Origin: Isoetes taiwanensis
Lineage: Eukaryota > Streptophyta > Lycopodiopsida > Isoetales > Isoetaceae
Assembly: GCA_021234155.1 (NCBI GenBank)
Contig: JAJEKV010000036.1
Span: forward strand, 4,594,209-4,658,208
DNA: 64,000 nt
Reading direction: 5' to 3'
The translations under genes were made by a program, and so were the position numbers. The notes under the pieces are model-generated. The model had not been told where the DNA came from. It saw only the letters and a list, made by a program, of their open reading frames with translations, and made no database searches. This document shows, in pieces, positions 57,846 through 64,000 of the stretch; within the stretch, counting starts at the first letter, position 1; every line of letters starts with the position of its first letter.

Positions 57846-58330
57846 TTAGAAAAGTAATTCCACGGGGATGATACTCACGGAAGAAGAGCGGACCCAACTC
57901 CATAAAACCGTTGTACTCGTTGGTGCACGCCCTAATAAGGCCATACATCCGTCCCTTACAAATTTCATGAATGAACTCGATATGTATTGATCCGAGAGTG
58001 TGCTAAATAACCAAAGCATGAAGAAGAGGCCCCGAATCGGCCAGAAGCATCTCGTCGAGATAAGGAGGGGTTCAAGAATTCCCCTCATTGCAAGTCTCCT
58101 ATAACATTCGGGATGGATTAATTTCCATCAGTGGCTCATGACCACAATCAAATCGCCTGAATGAAGTTGATCAACTCCATTGCAAGCTCCTTGGTGGGAC
58201 TGTGGTGCAACCTCCACTCCAAGAAATGGTCAAATAGCTCATCATCAGGCCGCATGTAATGCAGGGCATGCTGCGTGCCTTCCTCGAGTAGCCCGGGGAG
58301 GATTGGGTCCAATCATTTGCACAAGCAAGC
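57846..58330 (-). pseudogene. Relic of a novel protein family (copy 1; paralogue of 59.5 kb ORF)
   Basis: Across three frames the minus strand reads DELFDHFLEWRLHHSPTKEL then AMELINFI, and later EICKGRMYGLIRACTNEYNG with GPLFFREYHPRGI. These align in order with the intact paralogue at 59,525-60,127 (DDFFNNFWEHRWRHGPTTEL, LINFI, KNRIYILIELYDFHYKSF, GKLLFRSLDF). Stops and frameshifts show that this copy is dead. The adjacent plus-strand frame across the AAG-rich repeat is not real coding. Confidence 0.6.
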
Positions 58331-58480
58331 AAGGATCACTTAAGCGGAGCAAGGAACAAGGAGCGAGCAAGGAACAAGGAGCAAGAAGCAAGGAAGAAGA
58401 CCAAGTAGCAAGGAACAAGGATCAAGATCAAGTAGCAAGAAGCAAGGAACAAGGAAGATCAAGGATCAAGAAGATCAAGG
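58322..58480 (+). repeat. CAAGGAACAAGGA / AAGCAAGG low-complexity minisatellite
   Basis: Purine-rich units (CAAGGAACAAGGAGCAAG, AAGATCAAGGATCAAG) are repeated irregularly. A similar purine-rich block lies in the same place beside the paralogous ORF (60,113-60,245). Confidence 0.8.
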
Positions 58481-58487
58481 AACAGGT

Positions 58488-58705
58488 GAAAGCATGTTAG
58501 AAAGGAAGATAAAAAATTACCAAAAGGAACAATGATCAAGATAAGTGCAAGAAGCAAGGAATTTTAAAGATCATGGAGCAAGATTGACAAAAACAAATTG
58601 TGTTAAGTTCAAGAGAAGGAACAAGTACATACATGTTGTAAGGTAAGATGAATGTCAAGAAGATGATCAAGATCAATTCAAAAATATAACATCATCTTTG
58701 AGAAG
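58488..58705 (+). repeat. Dispersed repeat of about 230 bp (pair member 2; partner at 40.9 kb)
   Basis: Collinear with 40,855-41,085 as described there, but with extra AAGCAAGG-type insertions between the shared blocks. The insertions suggest later expansion of the purine-rich minisatellite inside this copy. Confidence 0.7.
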
Positions 58706-59205
58706 TGAAAGCAAGGTGAGAACAAAACATGAAGGCAATGTGAAAACATGGAACAAAGGTGAGAAGTGAAAGCAAGGTGAAAGAAGAACCGAAGATCCAA
58801 TAATAAGGAAGTATAATCAAGATTGGGTAGAAAGCAAGCAAGGACCATCTAAAGTTCTTTTTGGAGCAAGGAAGCAAGGAACAAGATCAAGTAGCAAGAA
58901 TCAAGATTAATGGAACAATAACCAATAAGTTTGAAGTTTATTCAAGATTGAAGTCTCAAGAAGTAAGGATCAAGATCAATTACTATAGAAGAACATGGAA
59001 CACAACCTTCAAGTCAAAAGCAAGATTGAGAACAATGGAAAGAAAACATAGAAAACATGGAACAAAGGTGAGAAGTGAAAGCAAGGTGAAAGAATTTTAA
59101 GGGTTCCAAAAATATGGAAGTATAATGCTTTAACCCTACTATTGAAGTATAATACCAAGAAAGTTGAAGAATAATATCAATAATGCTGAAGTATTATACC
59201 CTTTG
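58706..59205 (+). repeat. Purine-rich DNA with a 39-bp direct repeat
   Basis: GGAACAAAGGTGAGAAGTGA with AAGCAAGGTGAAAGAA following occurs at about 58,750 and again at about 59,058, essentially identical. No gene. Confidence 0.6.
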
Positions 59206-59209
59206 GTGG

Positions 59210-59340
59210 TGGCGAAAGATGGGCCCGTAACTAAACTGGATCCACGTATTTCGCACTGTAGCCACGGTGCGAAATAGGCCCTTCAATAATTTGTAACTCA
59301 GGCGATTTCGCACCGTGGCCACGGTGCCGAATATGACCAC
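59210..59340. repeat. Palindromic tandem-repeat block 2
   Basis: Two units: TTTCGCACTGTAGCCACGGT at about 59,254 and CGCACCGTGGCCACGGTGC at about 59,302, joined by GCGAAATAGGCCCTTCAATA and ATTTGTAACTCAG. The linker is almost identical to block 1. Lies about 185 bp 3' of the ORF ending at 59,525. Confidence 0.85.
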
Positions 59341-59524
59341 AAATAAAACATTCACATGAGAAAATACAAGGAAAATGGTAGAAGAAATCATTCAATTACA
59401 CTAAAAGTGTAAGATTGCCAAGATAATACATGATAATATGAGGATGTTACTTAATTACACGGAAATCACTTGCTTATATACTTAATTTCTATGAAAATCT
59501 TTATACCAGTCCAGTGGAGTATCT

Positions 59525-60110
59525 TCACCTGTGATATATACGTATTATGTGTTGTGTGCTATGTAGCCATAGGTCACGTGTATCCCAAGGAATTGTATCC
59601 CAGGTGGGGAATCTAGACAGTAACCACAGGATGTTGAAGTCAAGCGAACGGAATAGGAGCTTACCAATATCCACAAAAGATTTGTAATGGAAGTCGTAAA
59701 GTTCAATGAGGATATAAATCCTATTCTTCTCATTAGTAGGAATGACCAGAGGCACATACTGATCCAGAGAGTAGGCCATGAAACCATGGAAAAGCATGTC
59801 CTTCAACTGTTCTAGCCTATCTTCTAAATCTGAGGGGGGTTCAAGAAGTCCCAAAGCACTTAGAGTGAACCTTGCTTGACTGGAATTGATCTCCTCCAGT
59901 GGAGGGAGATGACGAGTATAGCGATCGGTAATGAAGTTGATCAGCTGCCTTGCAAGCTCTGTGGTTGGACCGTGACGCCATCGATGCTCCCAAAAGTTGT
60001 TAAAAAAATCATCAAAAGTGCACGTATTAATTCTGCCGCATGCTTGCAGGTATTCCGGATCAGCCCAGCGAGGATGTTCTTGCAAAGTTACCATTTGCAA
60101 GAAACTAGTG
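59525..60110 (-). CDS. Unknown protein of up to 200 residues, novel paralogous family (intact copy)
   Basis: This is an uninterrupted minus-strand frame with natural protein composition. The exact start is uncertain; the open frame reaches 60,127 without a convincing ATG at its head, so it may be an exon of a larger gene. Recognisable features are an aromatic-rich TFDDFFNNFWEHRWRHGPTTE, a helical ARQLINFITDRYTRHLPPLEE, an acidic DLEDRLEQLKDMLFHGF, and a C-terminal KNRIYILIELYDFHYKSF..GKLLFRSLDF ending in Trp-rich sequence. I know no family for it. A decayed paralogue at 57.8-58.3 kb conserves the same motifs in order, which argues that both descend from a real protein. Each copy has a purine-rich repeat at its 5' end and a palindromic block 3' of its stop. 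Probably borne by a mobile element. Confidence 0.5.
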
Positions 60111-60112
60111 GA

Positions 60113-60245
60113 GCAGACAAGGAACAACTAGTGGAGCAGACAGGCAGGCAAGGAGCATGCAAGAAAGGAGCAGACAGTGAGGCAAAGAGCAACAAGAAGC
60201 GGACAGGGAGGCAAGGAGCATGCAAACAAGAAGCAGACAAAGACA
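60113..60245 (+). repeat. GGAGCA/AAGGAGCATGCAA purine-rich minisatellite
   Basis: GGCAAGGAGCATGCAA occurs twice (about 60,146 and 60,211) among GGAGCAGACA units. Positional counterpart of 58,322-58,480. Confidence 0.75.
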
Positions 60246-60560
60246 ATGAAGGCATAGATGCCTATTTAAAGAGAAATCAGGTATATATGCTATATATGTA
60301 CATTATATTTACGCTTTGGATTGCAGCCATGGATCAAGTTTGACACCATTTCTCACGCATTCACCAAGATCATTGTAGCTCATGTAGCATACGAGTACCA
60401 TACAAGTATGTATATGATAATAATTTTGGTATGTATATACCATCAATAATTTTCTATGTATATACCATCAATAATTTTGGTGGGTATATACCATCAATAA
60501 TTTTGGTGGGTATAAATATACATCAAATTGCCGAGTGCAGCAACATTGGCCTCCGTCTAG
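60246..60560 (+). repeat. Minisatellite of about 27 bp (TATACCATCAATAATTTT)
   Basis: About three and a half copies of a TATATACCATCAATAATTTT plus GGTGGG unit at 60,422-60,515. The rest of the interval is AT-rich with TATA-type runs and no gene. Confidence 0.8.
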
Positions 60561-60810
60561 CCATGTGGTCTCATTCTGGTCCTGAACGTGATTCCATTAC
60601 CTGCAAGATGAATCACGAAAACTTCAAGCAGTGTCGCGAGCGAGAAATACCCATGGAAGACTGGATGACCACTGCCGCTCTCAATCCTCGCTATTATCCT
60701 GATCCTTCGATGTTATCATCCATCTAATATGGATTAGAGAGCATCAAATGTACATGATAGAAAAGATCACTGGGGTGCCTGGTGACAATGACTCAGAAGA
60801 GTCCCCCTAA
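60561..60810 (+). pseudogene. Unknown small coding block, paralogue of 60.9-61.3 kb (copy 1)
   Basis: Reads ERDSITCKMNHENFKQCRER, EIPMEDWMTTAALNPRYYPD, then after a stop or frame change EHQMYMIEKITGVPGDNDSEES. Each piece matches the neighbour at 60,930-61,293 in order. The disrupted frame makes this the decayed member of the pair. Family unknown. Confidence 0.45.
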
Positions 60811-60929
60811 ATCAATACTCAGAATGTATATATGCTATATACGTATATTATATACATGTGTATTTTGTACATTATGCTCGTATATATAACCAATAATGCT
60901 GCTACAGTGCATGTCAATAATTTTGTTCG

Positions 60930-61293
60930 ATATAAGTACGGTTCCACTCAATGCAGAAGGCATCCATTTGCTATGTCTCGGCCTGGTTATTCTTATTACA
61001 GGGGGTCTACCTTGCCTCCTCGTCCCAAAGATATGGACACCATTACTTGCACTATGACATATAATGATCTTTATAGATGTTCTCAGAGGGGTATCCCCCT
61101 TGATCCCTGGCTGGAAGGAGTAGCAGAGGGCCGAAATCGTTCTTCCGGAGGGTTTTATCGTGTTGTTATCCACCTTTGGAGGGTTCCAGAGTATGGCGTC
61201 TATGAGATTAATCGCATCACTCAACTACCTTCTCATGATGATCCCGATTGCGAATCAGCTTCTTCATTCATGTATGCTATGCCTCTTATATGA
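60930..61293 (+). CDS. Unknown small coding block, paralogue pair (copy 2, open)
   Basis: The open frame contains PPRPKDMDTITCTMTYNDLY, RCSQRGIPLDPWLEG, and HLWRVPEYGVYEINRITQLP followed by HDDPDCES. Conserved positions against copy 1 are D-x-ITC-x-M, C-x-x-R-x-IP-x-x-x-W, and Y-x-I-x-x-IT-x-x-P-x-x-D. The upstream part of the frame (60,832-60,930) is AT-rich low complexity and probably not coding, so the true start is unknown; it may be an internal exon. Not recognised as any known domain. Confidence 0.4.
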
Positions 61294-61466
61294 GTTCTAT
61301 GTATATGCTATGCCTCTTTTATGAGTTATAAGTATGTAACCATAAGTGATACATGTGATCCGATCTATTTACGCACATTTTCAATTTGGAAAGCTCTTGG
61401 CCATTTTCCTTACGTGTAGATTCTAAATTGATTCGGCATTCTCTTAAGCGGTGTGTGGAATAATGC

Positions 61467-61660
61467 ATTTCAAGACCGTAGTCGCGGTCTTGAAATTGCC
61501 CCTCAAAACTTTGGAACTACTATTTTAAGATCACGTGGCCGGTCGGCAAATAGACCTTCCCAAAGAATGTGGAATAGTCATTTTCGCATTTTTGGCGGCA
61601 GTGCGAAATAGACCTTCCCAACGAATGTGGAATAGTCATTTTTCGCACGTGGCCATGGTC
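61467..61660. repeat. Palindromic tandem-repeat block 3
   Basis: Units of about 57 bp start near 61,467, 61,522, 61,578 and 61,637. The first has perfect 11-bp arms TTTCAAGACCG / CGGTCTTGAAA around a 6-nt centre. Linkers AAATAGACCTTCCCAA and GAATGTGGAATAGTCA are nearly identical between units. Lies about 235 bp 3' of the small minus-strand ORF ending at 61,896. Confidence 0.85.
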
Positions 61661-61895
61661 AACACTAGTAGATAAATGCACAGCCACAATAAATAGAATA
61701 GCAAATAATTACAGATATATATAAAACACTCATCACAATAAATACTGAAAAACTCATATATTAACAACCAAAAAAGTGTTACAAAAGGATGCTAAGGGAG
61801 GCATCCATGGAAGTATCTAGCTAAGGCATAGTCGCTGCTCACTGATGTACACCGCCCTCTGTGCACACAGCGGACACCTTTGTCCTCAAAAGAGG

Positions 61896-62126
61896 CTAAT
61901 TAGATGAGCCTCTGCCGCCTCTCTGCGATATGTCCAAGGCCTCTGCTTGGATTCTATTCACCTCCTCCTCCACCATCGGGACGAAGTCTGGTGCTCTGTC
62001 CGTCCTCTTCCTCCTTGATTCCTTCCTTCTCTTAATAATTTCCTGCATCTCAAACCTGACCATTCTAGCGAAGGCAAGCTTGGGAATCGAGGCTGGGTCG
62101 CGTGCACACCGATTACCTAATCTCCC
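61896..62126 (-). CDS. Small basic ORF, last exon-like, module 3
   Basis: The minus-strand frame opens after a TGA and runs 76 codons to TAG. An ATG at 62,063 would give 55 residues. It reads ASIPKLAFARMVRFEMQEII, then KRRKESRRKRT (a nuclear-localisation-like cluster) and an acidic/helical end. The composition is protein-like and it could be the final exon of a gene whose upstream parts lie at 62.3-63.1 kb. Family unknown. Confidence 0.35.
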   Translation of the reverse strand, partial: GRLGNRCARDPASIPKLAFARMVRFEMQEIIKRRKESRRKRTDRAPDFVPMVEEEVNRIQAEALDISQRGGRGSSN

Positions 62127-62275
62127 TCAAAGCCCGAGTGCGGGGAGGAGCACCCTTTATCTTCGGGGCCACCATATCTAACACTAGGCTCCCCTTCCTT
62201 AGGCTTCCGCTTATTACCAAGCTTATCACGTCTCCTTGGTCGCATCTCTCGGCTTGTCTCCAACTAGGAACAAGC

Positions 62276-63090
62276 CTAGGAGGCTTTGCCGCTCGGATTT
62301 CTTCGCCTGGATTCGACTTTCGTGGGGCTTCCTATTACTGTTCCACTCGAACTAGGTTTCGGGATCAACATCTTTGGTCCACGATGATGATCTTGCCGAT
62401 CCTGGCGATCTTCTTTGGACGGTGATCTTTGATCTTCTTTGGACGGCCGATCTAGCGATCTTCGGGCCCGGTCGATCCCCGGGCGATCATCTTTGCGCTG
62501 GACCAGTGATTCTTCCCCACCACCGCCAAACGTTTGGGAATGCAATAATGGTCCCAAAATGCGAGGGGCGAGGAGATAGCCCGATTCATGAGCCTTGGGC
62601 ACCATGGTATCGACCAACCGCGTGTAGAACCCTCGTGGTTTCAACATGTAATCCGGCTCATTACACAAGAACTGGAATGGCCGTGGCTCCGTGCGGGACA
62701 TGGATGCCATCAACACGGGCCACCACATTATGACCCGGCGGCTTCCTCAATGCTTTGGTGGGAGCGGCCGGGTGGCTATTGGATCAGAGTCGCGGTCCTT
62801 TGCTATCACAATACGAGTCATCCGGGGCTGGAATATTGTATGCAGCGGTGGCGTCCACGGAAAAACTCCTTCTCCAATAACCTTACGGGCCAAAGACGGT
62901 GACCCAACTAGGAAGCATCCGGTCGGGTTTTGAAGCGGGTTTCGAAATTTTCGACATTTCAAGGGTTTGCGAAGTCTTCTGTAAGGACAACCTCCCTACG
63001 TCCATCTGCTGGCTTGTGATGGGAATAAGCGCCTCGCCCTCGTGATTGGAATAGAAGTCTCGGTGGCGCTAGTAATGACCTCGTCAACGA
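62276..63090 (-). pseudogene. Unrecognised coding relic upstream of module 3 ORF
   Basis: The minus strand reads, through frame changes, EALIPITSQQMDVGRLSLQK (about 63,030), MLPSWVTVFGP, VIGEGVFPWTPP, MWWPVLMASMSRTEPRPFQF, YMLKPRGFYTRLVDTMV and YLLAPRILGPLL, followed by an Arg/Asp/Lys-rich charged tail. The series of hydrophobic, Pro/Trp-containing blocks looks like a real protein that has decayed. I do not recognise it. Confidence 0.3.
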
Positions 63091-63229
63091 TACGGCTGGC
63101 TGGTCAAAGCGCCTCATTTTGTGGGATTTGAGCTAGCGCCTTCCATGGACATGGCGGATTTTAGCAAGGAGAAGAAATTCAAATAAGCAATATTATCCGT
63201 CGATCCAATAAACCCCTAGGCGAAAAATG

Positions 63230-63480
63230 TTCATGGTAGCCCACGGTGCGAAATAGGGCAGTCAAAACGCCGACGGATTTTGTTTTTCGCGACCGTATGC
63301 GGTCTTCAAATCGGGCAGTCCAAAAGCGCCGACATCTGTTTTCGACCGTAGCCATGGTCGGGAAATAAGGCAGATCAAAATCGCCGCCGACTGACTTTTC
63401 AAGCGCACCGTAGCCGGTCTTGCAAATCGGGCAGTCCAAAACTGCCGACATCCTGTTTTCGCACTGTAGCCACCATTAAA
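63230..63480. repeat. Palindromic tandem-repeat block 4
   Basis: Four and a fraction units of about 57 bp. Each begins TTTTCG or TTTTCAAG, carries a core such as GACCGTAGCCATGGTC, and continues AAATCGGGCAGTCCAAAA and GCCGACATC. Units begin near 63,284, 63,340, 63,397 and 63,456. Lies about 180 bp 3' of the ORF ending at 63,656. Confidence 0.85.
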
Positions 63481-63655
63481 GAATACCTAACATATACATC
63501 TAACAAGGATTTATTGCTCACATTGAATTCTAACAATTAATGAATATCATAAATGAACATTCATACAAAAGCAATTTCGTCATATGAAAACAATTGATAC
63601 ATTATAGAAAAGACAATTTATAGAAAAGTCATTATATTAATACAAAAGTCATTTT

Positions 63656-63920
63656 TTAAGTACATTTCCTTTTCTTGGCATCAGGGCCTGTAGTACCCGA
63701 ATCAAAATCTTCTAAGTCCTCTTCTTTTACTCCAGCCCCAATTGCATCTAACTTGGATACAATATATCGGTCCATACATTACCTGAGGACAAGCTGATGT
63801 TTCCTTGTCCCTCTCCACACAAGCCTAGAGCTGCTTTATTTGCAAGGACATAGTACATTTTGAAGCCCCCGAAGACATACATTGCGATAGCCCTATCTCT
63901 TGCTACCACTTTCGATCATA
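63656..63920 (-). pseudogene. C-terminal coding relic at the window edge, module 4
   Basis: A 39-residue frame (63,775-63,656) reads MDRYIVSKLDAIGAGVKEED and ends PDAKKRKCT, with an acidic stretch before a KKRK nuclear-signal-like end. In a neighbouring frame just upstream, AIAMYVFGGFKMYYVLANKA and ALGLCGEGQGNISLSSG look like the same protein before a frameshift or a splice junction (CCTCAG|GTAATG). It is the 3' end of a gene running off the right edge. Family unknown. Confidence 0.3.
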
Positions 63921-64000
63921 GTTTGAGGCTAGGGGCATGTGGTTGCCCGACTAATGATGAGCCTTAAGCTTGAGGACCTCACATTGCTCGGATGGACTAT

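Noticed and set aside
62374-62733. 119-codon plus-strand frame
   Set aside because: It is antisense to more protein-like minus-strand blocks and has no motif.

Overview
The window reads as nuclear DNA of a land plant. The two host genes that look intact are plant-type: an A-type (CYP71-clan) cytochrome P450 with one intron, and a single-exon ATL-like RING-H2 ubiquitin ligase. The rest is mostly decayed transposable elements of nearly every eukaryotic class, in long AT-rich gene-poor DNA. The low gene density, the mixture of many old elements and some P450 features make me lean to a non-seed vascular plant such as a fern. That is a guess from style, not from a diagnostic marker. No bacterial operons, CRISPR arrays, rRNA genes or convincing tRNA genes were seen.

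Layout. 1-5.2 kb: gene-poor, with a 147-bp GC-rich palindrome. 5.2-6.2 kb: a 5'-truncated LINE tail. 7-12 kb: a long, GC-rich, heavily frameshifted LINE of the same family, including endonuclease and reverse transcriptase. 12.9-14.7 kb (minus): the P450 gene. 15.4-15.8 kb: hAT transposase C-terminus. 17.2-17.9 kb (minus): three exons of an importin-13/transportin-like gene, abutting a Ty1/Copia remnant at 18.0-19.3 kb. 19.3-28.8 kb: mostly non-coding, with a SINE-like unit, inverted repeats and simple repeats. 28.8-29.4 kb (minus): the RING-H2 gene. 30.0-32.9 kb (minus): a second LINE lineage between two (GA)n tracts. 34.5-36.3 kb: a MULE transposase with a SWIM finger. 36.9-39.3 kb and 42.6-42.9 kb: arrays built on TGGCCAGAAACACCA. 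44.6-45.7 kb: a PIF/Harbinger transposase. 46.6-49.1 kb: a precisely delimited LTR, its primer binding site and a gag-like ORF whose first residues resemble the histone H3 tail. 51.4-56.9 kb: a hairpin and two long, decayed coding blocks of unrecognised families. 57.1-64 kb: four modules, each a minus-strand ORF or ORF relic followed 3' by an AT-rich spacer and then a block of roughly 57-bp repeats carrying a GC-rich palindrome.

How it fits together. There is no pathway here. The P450 and the RING-H2 protein are independent host genes. Everything else is mobile-element sediment, with homologous pieces recurring at distance: LINE tails at 6 and 12 kb, an inverted element pair at 33.5/43.5 kb, a direct pair at 40.9/58.5 kb, and TGGCCAGAAACACCA even inside the P450 intron. 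The best candidate for something undescribed is the repeated [ORF - AT spacer - palindromic repeat block] architecture at 57-64 kb, followed by the unrecognised coding blocks at 51.8-56.8 kb. All family calls come from reading motifs by eye; no search was run.
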